Assembly (NCBI GenBank): GCA_041907665.1
Contig: JAYRGW010000007.1
Coordinates: 33,950 to 97,949, forward strand
Length of the DNA: 64,000 nt
Source of the DNA: JAAYUD01 sp041907665
Lineage (GTDB): Bacteria > Bacteroidota > Bacteroidia > Bacteroidales > Bacteroidaceae
Reading direction: 5' to 3'
Shown here: in pieces, positions 45,457 to 53,995 of the stretch
Position numbering within the stretch: the first letter of the stretch is position 1
Layout of the letters: every line of letters starts with the position of its first letter
Translations under genes and position numbers: made by a program
The notes under the pieces: model-generated
The model's database searches: none
Told to the model about the DNA's origin: nothing
Seen by the model: the letters and a program-made list of their open reading frames with translations, nothing else

Positions 45457-46583
45457 ATTTCGAGCTACAACATACGGATAGTAAAAGCAACGCTCGTGCC
45501 GGACTGATCACAACAGACCACGGAACTATTCAAACACCTATCTTTATGCCTGTCGGTACAGTGGGCAGTGTCAAAGCTGTACAATTGTATGAGTTGAAGA
45601 ATGATATTGAAGCTCAAATCATTTTGGGCAACACTTATCATCTTTACTTACGACCGGGTATCGACATTCTTGAAAAGGCTGGAGGATTGCATAAGTTTAA
45701 CGGCTTTGATCGCCCGATGCTTACGGATAGCGGCGGTTTTCAGGTTTTCTCACTGACGGGTATCAGAAAAATGACAGAAGAAGGCGTTGAATTCAGATCT
45801 CATATCGATGGAAGCAAACATCTGTTTACCCCCGAGCGAGTGATGGATATTGAGCGCTCCATCGGTGCAGATATTGTAATGGCTTTTGACGAATGTGCCC
45901 CCGGAACTTCCGACTACGAATATGCTCGTAAATCTACAGCACTGACACACCGTTGGCTTGATCGTTGTATTGAACGTTTTGACAATACACCCTCCAAGTA
46001 TGGCTACGAACAATCCCTCTTTCCCATAGTACAAGGTTGTGTATATCGTGACTTGCGCATTCAATCGGCAGAGTATATTGCTGCTAAAGAAGCCGATGGA
46101 AATGCTATTGGGGGCTTGGCTGTTGGCGAACCGGTTGAAAAGATGTACGAGATGATCGAGTTGGTCAATGGTATCTTGCCAAAAGACAAACCACGCTATT
46201 TGATGGGAGTCGGAACCCCCGTCAATATACTGGAAGGAATATCGCTTGGCGTTGATATGTTCGATTGTGTGATGCCTACACGCAACGGCCGTAATGGTAT
46301 GCTGTTTACCAAAGATGGCATCATGAATATGAAAAATAAGAAATGGGAAGACGACTTCTCTCCTATCGAAGTTGATGGTGCTTCGCAGGTAGATATACTC
46401 TATACCAAAGCTTATCTTCACCATTTGTTTCATGCACGCGAACTACTTGCCATGCAGATAGCCAGCGTACACAACTTGGCATTCTATTTGTGGTTGGTGG
46501 GAGAAGCAAGAAAACATATTTTAGCTGACGATTTCGCGATATGGAAAACGCGAATGATAGAAAAATTGTCTACGAGACTATAA
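45453..46583 (+). CDS. tgt: tRNA-guanine transglycosylase
   Basis: This 376-residue TIM-barrel enzyme exchanges G34 for a queuosine precursor in GUN-anticodon tRNAs. The catalytic aspartates are present in LTDSGGFQVFSL and FDCVMPTRNGRNGMLF. The zinc-site region before YLHHL lacks the CxCxxC cysteines found in E. coli TGT. The three positions read Gly, Ser and Asp, though the later histidine in ASVHNL is kept. It is translationally coupled to lon and followed after 4 bases by the LptF/G-type gene. Confidence 0.95.
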   Translation: MNFELQHTDSKSNARAGLITTDHGTIQTPIFMPVGTVGSVKAVQLYELKNDIEAQIILGNTYHLYLRPGIDILEKAGGLHKFNGFDRPMLTDSGGFQVFSLTGIRKMTEEGVEFRSHIDGSKHLFTPERVMDIERSIGADIVMAFDECAPGTSDYEYARKSTALTHRWLDRCIERFDNTPSKYGYEQSLFPIVQGCVYRDLRIQSAEYIAAKEADGNAIGGLAVGEPVEKMYEMIELVNGILPKDKPRYLMGVGTPVNILEGISLGVDMFDCVMPTRNGRNGMLFTKDGIMNMKNKKWEDDFSPIEVDGASQVDILYTKAYLHHLFHARELLAMQIASVHNLAFYLWLVGEARKHILADDFAIWKTRMIEKLSTRL

Positions 46584-46587
46584 AACG

Positions 46588-47757
46588 ATGGGGCATATAA
46601 AATTAAAATTGAAAAGAACTAAAATTCGGAAGAAGAACAAGTTATTTCAGTTATCTATTCCTTTTAAACTGGTAACGAGACTGGATTGGTATATTATCAA
46701 GAAGTTCTTGGGAACATATATCTTCTCTATTTTGCTTATTATCTCGATAGCCGTTGTGTTCGATTTCAATGAAAATATGGATAAAATGATGGATCATAAT
46801 GCGCCTTGGAAAGCGATCATTTTTGATTACTATATGAATTTTATCCCCTATTTCGCAAACCTATTCAGTCAGTTATTTGTCTTTATCTCTGTTATATTCT
46901 TCACCACCAAACTTGCGGAACATTCTGAGATTATCGCAATGTTTTCAAGCGGAGTCAGTTTTAAACGCATTCTTCGTCCCTATATGATATCGGCCGGTAT
47001 CATAGCATTGGCAACCTACTACATGGGAGCTTACGTCATACCACGCAGCAGTGCCAAACGTCTGGAGTTTACGGAAAAATACATACGCCGCCAACAAACA
47101 AACTTTGCCAGTAATGTACAGCTCGAAGTGGGCAAAGGGGTTATTGCCTATATTGAAAATTATCAACGCGAAGAAAAGACGGGATTGAACTTCTCTCTCG
47201 ATAAATTCAAAGGGAAAAAGTTGGTGTCTCATCTTACAGCCAGTTCTATCAGTTACGATTCAACGTATACAAAGAAAAATCGCTGGACTATTCATAACTA
47301 TATGATTCGTCAACTGAGCGGAATGCGTGAAAAAATAACTCATGGAGATAAGAAAGATACGATTATCAACATGCAGCCTAACGATATATTGATCGTAAAA
47401 GGCCAGGAACAAGAATTAAAGACGCCAGAGTTAAGACGATATATCATACGGCAGAAAGAACGTGGGTTTGCTAACATTCAAACGTTTGAGATTGAATATT
47501 ATCGTCGCTACGCCATGCCATTTGCCGCATTCATTCTTACATTGATAGGAGCTTCACTCTCGTCGCGAAAAACCAAGGGCGGTATGGGATTATCGTTGGG
47601 TATAGGTTTAGCGTTAAGCTTTTCGTACATTTTATTCCAATCGCTGTCTTCGTCATTTGCGGTGAATGGTAATTTCCCGCCGATGATAGCTGTGTGGATT
47701 CCGAATATTATATATGCATTCATTGCATTCTTTGTCTATAAAGAAGGTCCAAAATAA
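46588..47757 (+). CDS. LptF/LptG-family permease
   Basis: This 389-residue protein has about six membrane helices (three near 40-145, three near 310-385). A periplasmic beta domain lies between them. LDWYIIKKFLGTYIFSILLI is its N-terminal signature. LptF and LptG form the membrane part of the lipopolysaccharide extractor with LptB. A single YjgP/YjgQ gene here cannot be assigned to F or G with certainty. It is the third gene of lon-tgt-lpt-HAD. Confidence 0.88.
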   Translation: MGHIKLKLKRTKIRKKNKLFQLSIPFKLVTRLDWYIIKKFLGTYIFSILLIISIAVVFDFNENMDKMMDHNAPWKAIIFDYYMNFIPYFANLFSQLFVFISVIFFTTKLAEHSEIIAMFSSGVSFKRILRPYMISAGIIALATYYMGAYVIPRSSAKRLEFTEKYIRRQQTNFASNVQLEVGKGVIAYIENYQREEKTGLNFSLDKFKGKKLVSHLTASSISYDSTYTKKNRWTIHNYMIRQLSGMREKITHGDKKDTIINMQPNDILIVKGQEQELKTPELRRYIIRQKERGFANIQTFEIEYYRRYAMPFAAFILTLIGASLSSRKTKGGMGLSLGIGLALSFSYILFQSLSSSFAVNGNFPPMIAVWIPNIIYAFIAFFVYKEGPK

Positions 47758-47787
47758 TTTAAAGATAAGAGAGGATGGAAAAGAAGC

Positions 47788-48627
47788 ATGCCAAACAAGA
47801 ATAAAGAAAATATCATTGCCTTCGTATATGACTTTGACGGAACACTTTCGCCTAGTAATATGCAAGAATATGGCTTCATAAAGGCTATTGGTAAAGATAA
47901 AAACGACTTCTGGGAAGAAAATAAACGTCTATCGGAGAAAAATGATGCAAACGGTATTTTATGCTATATGTATCTGATGCTGAAAAAAGCTCAAGAAAGC
48001 AATATATCATTGCGCCGTGAATCTTTTCAACGTTTCGGTAAAGAAGTCAAATTGTTTAATGGTGTGGCCGAGTGGTTCGATCTTATCAACACATATGCTT
48101 CCCAACGAATGTTGACCATCCGGCATTATATCATCTCTTCCGGTCTGCGTGAGATGATCGAAGGGACAAGTATTGCAGCCAATTTTGACAATATCTATGC
48201 ATGCTCTTATTTGTATAATATAGATGGTATTGCATATTGGCCCGCAGTTGCCGTGGATTATACGGCTAAGACACAATTTCTATTTAAAATCAATAAGGGT
48301 ATAAAGGAAGTTAGCGACAATACTAAGATAAATGAATATATTCCCGAAGATAAGCGCCCTATTCCATTTGAACATTTCATTTATTTCGGAGACGGAGAAA
48401 CAGATATACCATGCATGAAGATGGTGAAAGAACATGGGGGTAATTCTATCGCTGTTTACAAACGTTCAAAGAAAGAAGTGGCTGAGAAACTGATTCATCA
48501 AAATCGAGTAAATTTTGCATGTCCGGCAGATTATACTAAGGAGAAAGAAATTTATCATGTAGTGACAACCATACTCGATAAGATAAAAGCAGACTTGGAA
48601 TATAAAGAACTGCGCCCTCGTTTGTAA
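47788..48627 (+). CDS. HAD-superfamily hydrolase
   Basis: This 279-residue protein has HAD motif I YDFDGTLSPS and motif II in IISSG. Motifs III/IV lie around the lysine-rich region and YFGDGETDIPCM. A helical cap is inserted after motif I, as in PSP-like phosphatases. The substrate is unknown. It lies 30 bases after the LptF/G-type gene and is probably the end of that operon. Confidence 0.82.
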   Translation: MPNKNKENIIAFVYDFDGTLSPSNMQEYGFIKAIGKDKNDFWEENKRLSEKNDANGILCYMYLMLKKAQESNISLRRESFQRFGKEVKLFNGVAEWFDLINTYASQRMLTIRHYIISSGLREMIEGTSIAANFDNIYACSYLYNIDGIAYWPAVAVDYTAKTQFLFKINKGIKEVSDNTKINEYIPEDKRPIPFEHFIYFGDGETDIPCMKMVKEHGGNSIAVYKRSKKEVAEKLIHQNRVNFACPADYTKEKEIYHVVTTILDKIKADLEYKELRPRL

Positions 48628-48705
48628 TTAATTAATGTAAATGGTATTTGTACGTACGCAGCAACCCTGTAATAGTCTTTCCAACACCAATCGAATTGCG
48701 AGCTT

Positions 48706-49602
48706 TTAGCTTCTACGATACTCTTTAGGAGACATTCCTACATGATGACGAAAATACTTGCCGAAGAACGATTGATTGGTAAAATGCAGTTGTTCGGCAA
48801 TCTGTTGAATATTCATATCCGATGATTTGAGCAGCGCTTTTGCTTCGAGTATTACACGTTGATCAATCCATTCTCCGGGAGTTTTGCCACTGACCTCTTT
48901 GATGACTCCAGACAAATGCTTTGGAGTCAAGAAAAGCATATCAGCATACGCTGCTACTGTACGTTCGATCTGATAATTTTTAGATAAAGCTTTTATGAAT
49001 TGAGTAAAGATCTCTTCTTTGCGTGATTGTGGTTTTATCTCGAGAGTCGATGCCAATTGCTGATAAAAATTATAAAATTCGAATAACATAGCTGTAAGTA
49101 GTCCTTGTATGATAGAGCGTTTGTATGAGTTATTATCATCAAAGATTTTTTTTTGCATCAAGAAATAATAATCCAATAACGTTTGAGCCTCTTCGTCGGT
49201 CAGCATAAAATTACGATGTTCATTAAAATAAAGCAATAATGGCACTACATCTGTCTGACGCGAAAAGATACCATCATAAAAATTGTTGGACAAAGCTATC
49301 GTATATGCATGATAATCATCGGTCATTCCATGATTCTGCAAAATATTATCGGGAGCTATTACCGTCAACGTGTTCTTGGTTATATTCCATTCTTTGAGAT
49401 TGACGGAAACTTTGCACGAACCTGATGTACAAATATTAATAATCACTGCATTAGGCCGTGTAGGATAATCTACCAAATGATTAAATTCCGTATCGCCATT
49501 TGTCTCAAAAATAATAAAATCACCATCCATGTATTCTAATCGCTCAATGCCACGAATAGAATGTAAATCCATTTTTTGCAAAGTCGGTATAGCTTTATCC
49601 AT
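48706..49602 (-). CDS. AraC-family transcriptional regulator
   Basis: This 298-residue protein has an N-terminal cupin-like sensing region (about 30-170). The C-terminal AraC double helix-turn-helix (about 195-297) contains GVIKEVSGKTPGEWIDQRV and NQSFFGKYFRHHVGMSPKEYR. The effector and targets are unknown. It is the last gene of a minus-strand run that begins with the phosphoesterase. Confidence 0.9.
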   Translation of the reverse strand: MDKAIPTLQKMDLHSIRGIERLEYMDGDFIIFETNGDTEFNHLVDYPTRPNAVIINICTSGSCKVSVNLKEWNITKNTLTVIAPDNILQNHGMTDDYHAYTIALSNNFYDGIFSRQTDVVPLLLYFNEHRNFMLTDEEAQTLLDYYFLMQKKIFDDNNSYKRSIIQGLLTAMLFEFYNFYQQLASTLEIKPQSRKEEIFTQFIKALSKNYQIERTVAAYADMLFLTPKHLSGVIKEVSGKTPGEWIDQRVILEAKALLKSSDMNIQQIAEQLHFTNQSFFGKYFRHHVGMSPKEYRRS

Positions 49603-49628
49603 GTTTTTTTATATCTGTTATTAAGCAA

Positions 49629-50078
49629 TTATTTCTCAAGCAAATCTTTTAAAAAAGCATCCAATTCTTCATCAAGTCCTTTGAGTAGTTCATCATTAAC
49701 AATCAAGGTTTCGCTATCTACTAACAACAACTCGGAAGTCGTCTCTTTATCATCATCAATAAGCGTAAAAGAATATGGCTCCATCAGAGATAAATGACTA
49801 AAATTTCCAGAACGTTTCAATCGACCTAATATGGATGTTAGTATTCTCTCTACTTCTTTATCAAAATCATCTGATTCGTAAGAGACCCATTCGTTGATTG
49901 TGCAGGATGCCAATTCAGTATCATCGTCGTCATATATTAATAATTCACCGGAAGTAGGATTCGGTTGCAAATGAATATCTGTAACGATACTGGGTTCTTC
50001 GTCCTCCGGAATTTGATATCTAGCGACAGCCTTTTTGATGGTCGACTCAATGGATAATAATGATTGCTGACTTAACTT
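49629..50078 (-). CDS. conserved hypothetical acidic protein
   Basis: I do not recognise this protein of about 149 residues. It is strongly acidic with no signal peptide or membrane segment and no cysteine-rich motif. The middle part predicts beta strands (TDIHLQPNPTSGELLIYDDDD; SFTLIDDDKET). The C-terminal end is helical and acidic (LLKGLDEELDAFLKDLLEK). The start is unclear: MKLSQQSLLS at 50078 is likely, with 50087 and 50108 possible. It lies 26 bases before the AraC regulator gene. Confidence 0.65.
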   Translation of the reverse strand, partial: KLSQQSLLSIESTIKKAVARYQIPEDEEPSIVTDIHLQPNPTSGELLIYDDDDTELASCTINEWVSYESDDFDKEVERILTSILGRLKRSGNFSHLSLMEPYSFTLIDDDKETTSELLLVDSETLIVNDELLKGLDEELDAFLKDLLEK

Positions 50079-50140
50079 CATATTCATAGTTTGATTAAAA
50101 CACTCCAAAGGTATGAAAAATTTCTATAAATTCCACACTT

Positions 50141-51226
50141 TTATTTATTTTCATTCTTGAATCTTGCTAATTGAATCTTCAATTGGCCTGTTTTTTCTTT
50201 TCTCTTCTTTAAAATATCTTCATACTCTTTTATCAAATCATAGTAATAAGCACTTTTACCTGCCAATTCTTCTGGCTTACTGGCTTTGCATTTAGTCATA
50301 AGGTGCGTACGAGCCTTATCTATCCATTTGAGCGCTTCACTAAACTGACTGTTTACTTCGCAGTAAAGAGCCATATTGAACGACATCTTCATTAATGTGC
50401 CTTGGCCTTTCTTATTTTTGGAGATCGACCGCCATATTTTTTCGGCAGCTTTCCAATTGCCATGATCTACATAATAAGCTGCATTTTTAAGTTGTGAAGA
50501 CATTTGATCGGAAAAATAGACCCTATTCTCATTCTCCCAATGAGGAATAAGATATTTAACAGGAATTGTTCCGGCATATTCACAAGATTCTCTTATCACT
50601 GTCGAATCAGGGGGCAACAATTGGTTTTCTACTTCTCCGACAGTAGTTCCCACTTCATTCCACAAAATACTGTCTTTTGGAGCTATAGTAAACACCGGAC
50701 CTCTATGACTTGGAACGTAAATACTGACGATGGGTTGTATCCTCGAACTAATCGTACCCTCAATGCCATTCAAATCCGGTCGTGGAGTGATTGATTTTTC
50801 AGCAGTAATATTTAGTTCGTCAAGCGATAGTATAGCATCAACCTCCAGTCCTTCTGCAAGATCTTTCACCTCTGCAGTATCCAATGGAATTCGACGATAA
50901 TATTCGTCTCTTGAACGAAGAGCCGAATCGCATATGACTACTTCATCGAAATATTTATTGTCGGCAAGCGCTTTAGCAAACGAGTCGGCAGTGCGAGAGC
51001 CGTCTGTATGAAAAGGTGAGTTTACTATTTTTTCCGATAACCTGTAATGTTTGCCTAAACTATCTGTACCAAACGTATAACGGAGATTATTTACAATGCC
51101 AACTTTTTTTATTTCGTTCGGGAAATTGAATATGCCGGGTGACATACAGCTTATAGTAACCTTATTTACTGTCTCGCAAGAAGTGACAAACAATAACAAG
51201 AGTAGAGTATAAAATAATTTTTTCAT
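50141..51226 (-). CDS. Bacteroidales lipoprotein (DUF6340-like)
   Basis: This 361-residue protein has a lipoprotein signal with lipobox LFVTSC (Cys about 17). An alpha/beta region resembling a dynamic assembly factor (about 25-140) includes KKVGIVNNLRYTFG. A helical TPR-like C-terminal part (about 250-350) includes WKAAEKIWRSIS and SEALKWIDKARTHL. I recall similar Bacteroides proteins of unknown function, so the family name is tentative. It lies 14 bases after the DUF2007 gene. Confidence 0.7.
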   Translation of the reverse strand: MKKLFYTLLLLLFVTSCETVNKVTISCMSPGIFNFPNEIKKVGIVNNLRYTFGTDSLGKHYRLSEKIVNSPFHTDGSRTADSFAKALADNKYFDEVVICDSALRSRDEYYRRIPLDTAEVKDLAEGLEVDAILSLDELNITAEKSITPRPDLNGIEGTISSRIQPIVSIYVPSHRGPVFTIAPKDSILWNEVGTTVGEVENQLLPPDSTVIRESCEYAGTIPVKYLIPHWENENRVYFSDQMSSQLKNAAYYVDHGNWKAAEKIWRSISKNKKGQGTLMKMSFNMALYCEVNSQFSEALKWIDKARTHLMTKCKASKPEELAGKSAYYYDLIKEYEDILKKRKEKTGQLKIQLARFKNENK

Positions 51227-51240
51227 TTTTTTTTAATATT

Positions 51241-51468
51241 TCAATCCGTTTTACCTTTATCAATGGCTAGTATTTCTTTAGCACGTTCCAAATCTTTTTC
51301 GAATACAAGAATCTGAACGCCCATCCCAATGAAGCCTTGTAGGGCTACTGATGCCGAAAGTTCATTTTGAAGCATAGAAGGTATGCCTACATTCTTCAAC
51401 GCTCCCTGCAGAATGTGTGCATGCATTGCATTTTCACACGTTGTTAATATGACAAGTTTATCTTCCAT
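51241..51468 (-). CDS. DUF2007 family small protein
   Basis: This 75-residue protein matches the 'putative signal transducing protein' family: LVILTTCENAMHAHILQGALKNVGIPS, then VFEKDLERAKEIL. It has a PII-like small alpha/beta fold and an unknown function. It lies between the phosphoesterase and the lipoprotein gene, with gaps of 16 and 14 bases. Confidence 0.82.
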   Translation of the reverse strand: MEDKLVILTTCENAMHAHILQGALKNVGIPSMLQNELSASVALQGFIGMGVQILVFEKDLERAKEILAIDKGKTD

Positions 51469-51484
51469 CTTTATGTATATTTAG

Positions 51485-52660
51485 TTAGTTGATTCTTCTT
51501 AGCGTAATAACGGAGATTTGAGGCCACGCCCCATAACGATAAGACATCAAAGCTCCGACACCGGTATCTACATATAATTCTCTATTGCCTACAGCATATA
51601 GACCATCCCATTCGTCAAAAAGCCATTGACAAGGAGAAAATGAACCGATTTTGAGTTGCATGGCATGTGTGTGTCCCGATAAAGTGAGCTGAATATCTGT
51701 TTCGGGAAGAACTTTGAGATGCCAATGTGTAGGGTCGTGCGTCAACAATATCTTATATATCCCTTTACCTCTGTTGGGAAGTGTAGCAAGTGCTTTATTT
51801 AAATCTCCATATTTATAAGAAGCTTTCTCACCATAGTCCTCACTACCAAGAAGTGCTATACAACTATCCCCCCGATGCAACATCACACTTTGGTTAAGTA
51901 ATAAATGCCAGCCAAAAGAATGTTGAAAGGCCTTTACTCTATAAAAATTCTCAGCTTCAGCTTGCGGACTATCCCATCTTTTATATTTACCATAATCATG
52001 ATTACCTAAAATAGAATAAACACCGTCCGGAGCATTAAGTTGCGACAACGTTTTCTGAAATCCATTTAACTCGTTTGCCTGAACATTAATTAAATCGCCC
52101 GTAAACACAATCATATTACCTCTCTGATGATTGATGAGGTCCACAATACGTTTAACGTTCTTATCATTTGCATTATGGAAACTTCCTATATGTAAATCGG
52201 AAAACTGAACAATACGATACCCATTGTATGATTTGGGCAACCCCTTAGCATATACCGTTATTTCTTTAACGACATAGCGCTTGTAACCATAAATAAAACT
52301 ATATAGTACACAACCTATTATAAAAACGCTAAAGAGTACTGCTATTATATTAAAATAGCGCATAATCTCTTTTTTGCAATGAAAAAACAGTCTTCCGGGA
52401 GCTGATACTAAGAAAAAAGAGAATTTACCAAAGATAATGATAAAGATTGCGATAATTGATTCATGCATCCCTGTAGCACCCATCCGAACAGGATGTAGTA
52501 AAAAGAGTATGAGCGATACTACAATCAATACATCAAGCAACCAATAAGAATGTTTGATCCATTTAGAGATTTTAGTTTGTGCTATATAATACCGATAAAT
52601 ATAAATATCGGGTAGTAACAACAACACTGATAATATAACGACATACTTTAAAAAAGGCAT
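51485..52660 (-). CDS. membrane-anchored calcineurin-like metallophosphoesterase
   Basis: This 391-residue protein has four N-terminal membrane helices (about 5-125). A phosphoesterase domain follows with all metal motifs: FSDLHIGSFH, FTGDLINVQ, LGNHDYGKY, LLTHDP and LSGHTHAMQL. It resembles YkuE-type enzymes. The substrate is unknown. It probably leads the minus-strand run that ends with the AraC regulator. Confidence 0.87.
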   Translation of the reverse strand: MPFLKYVVILSVLLLLPDIYIYRYYIAQTKISKWIKHSYWLLDVLIVVSLILFLLHPVRMGATGMHESIIAIFIIIFGKFSFFLVSAPGRLFFHCKKEIMRYFNIIAVLFSVFIIGCVLYSFIYGYKRYVVKEITVYAKGLPKSYNGYRIVQFSDLHIGSFHNANDKNVKRIVDLINHQRGNMIVFTGDLINVQANELNGFQKTLSQLNAPDGVYSILGNHDYGKYKRWDSPQAEAENFYRVKAFQHSFGWHLLLNQSVMLHRGDSCIALLGSEDYGEKASYKYGDLNKALATLPNRGKGIYKILLTHDPTHWHLKVLPETDIQLTLSGHTHAMQLKIGSFSPCQWLFDEWDGLYAVGNRELYVDTGVGALMSYRYGAWPQISVITLRRIN

Positions 52661-52790
52661 AGATTCTATATTTAATTACTCAAAGATAGTTCTTTTTATT
52701 TCTTTCCGTAAATATACGACCAAATAATAATATCCTGTTTCGAAAAATATTGAATAATCGTTAATAACGAACGATCAGCCGATTATTCGG

Positions 52791-53921
52791 TTAATGAGCA
52801 ATTCTTTTATTATCCACTTTTTTGATACTTCTCTTATATGCATAATTTACTACCAATGGCAACCCTACTCCAACAATAGCATAGAGTATCCAAAATAAAT
52901 CAGTCTGGGCATAGTCATGTATTACCATGTGACACCCTATTTGTTTAAAATCAAGTCCATAGTACCATATCTTTATCAAACTAACCAACTTAAATGAAAT
53001 CGTATGAAATACATATATTGGTAACGTATTATCTCCACAATAGATCATAAATTGCTTGAATTTATTATCGTATTTGTCAATATATTGACTTGCTTGATAA
53101 GTCATTACAAATCCTGATATAGCAGGAATAGGAAGTGACAAAAAATTTGTAAATGTAGAATTCCATGCCATACTTGCTCCTGCCACTCTCGAGAATACGA
53201 ATACGATTATAAAACAACCGATGAAACTCCAAATATTTGCTTTTAAGAGTTTCTGATTTTGCCTGAATAAAAATCCGATACCAAAAAAGAATGTTCCCAT
53301 CAGCTCGCGATAGCCACCCATAGGAAAAGCAGATATCGTGAGATGAGAATAAGTTTTCCATGCAGCAAGCAATAGCATCAGTATACAAATAATTGCACCT
53401 ACCATATTACTTTTAATTCTTTCATTGTCAGAGCATAGATGCTTTATATTAAATATGAGCTTGAACAATACTAGATAGAGTATACTTGCTACCAACAAGG
53501 CTCTGAAGAACCAAAAGGCACCGGTCAGAAAGACATCATATCCTCCCATCTGAGTGATACACTGCCATATATATTGTTGCAGTTGATACCACGTGTAAAG
53601 ATGAGCAACTCCTCCGGGACTGCCGTTTCCATATTGGTCATTGATAATGTTGAAATGAAACAGAACGTTATGTATAAGCAAAAAGAATATCGCCCATTTT
53701 ATAAAAGGAATATACAGTCCTTTAAATCGTTTCACTATAAAATCTTTCTCATTATCAAGATATTTTGTACTAAAGAAATATCCTGCCGTAATAAAGAATA
53801 ACGGCATATGAAATTCATATAAAAAAGCTCCAAGCAACGGCGGACAATCGGCATGCCCTATAACCATAAGTATTATAGCAAAAGCTTTACATATCGATAT
53901 GGCTGTATTTCTTTTCTCCAT
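52791..53921 (-). CDS. acyltransferase family 3 membrane protein
   Basis: This protein of about 376 residues has about ten membrane helices and the family's N-terminal signature (AFAIILMVIGHADCP; FHMPLFFITAGYFF). Such enzymes add O-acyl groups to exported sugars or lipids. I place the start at 53921 (MEKRNTAIS). A longer frame from 53963 exists, but a minus-strand TACCTTTG -7 box at 53929-53936 lies inside it. The gene is divergent from the DPP5-like peptidase. Confidence 0.85.
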   Translation of the reverse strand: MEKRNTAISICKAFAIILMVIGHADCPPLLGAFLYEFHMPLFFITAGYFFSTKYLDNEKDFIVKRFKGLYIPFIKWAIFFLLIHNVLFHFNIINDQYGNGSPGGVAHLYTWYQLQQYIWQCITQMGGYDVFLTGAFWFFRALLVASILYLVLFKLIFNIKHLCSDNERIKSNMVGAIICILMLLLAAWKTYSHLTISAFPMGGYRELMGTFFFGIGFLFRQNQKLLKANIWSFIGCFIIVFVFSRVAGASMAWNSTFTNFLSLPIPAISGFVMTYQASQYIDKYDNKFKQFMIYCGDNTLPIYVFHTISFKLVSLIKIWYYGLDFKQIGCHMVIHDYAQTDLFWILYAIVGVGLPLVVNYAYKRSIKKVDNKRIAH

Positions 53922-53995
53922 AATGGCGCAAAGGTATTGAAAATTTGTGTATCTTCGCATCAAAAATCCAATCTAATATAATATAATTTTATAGC

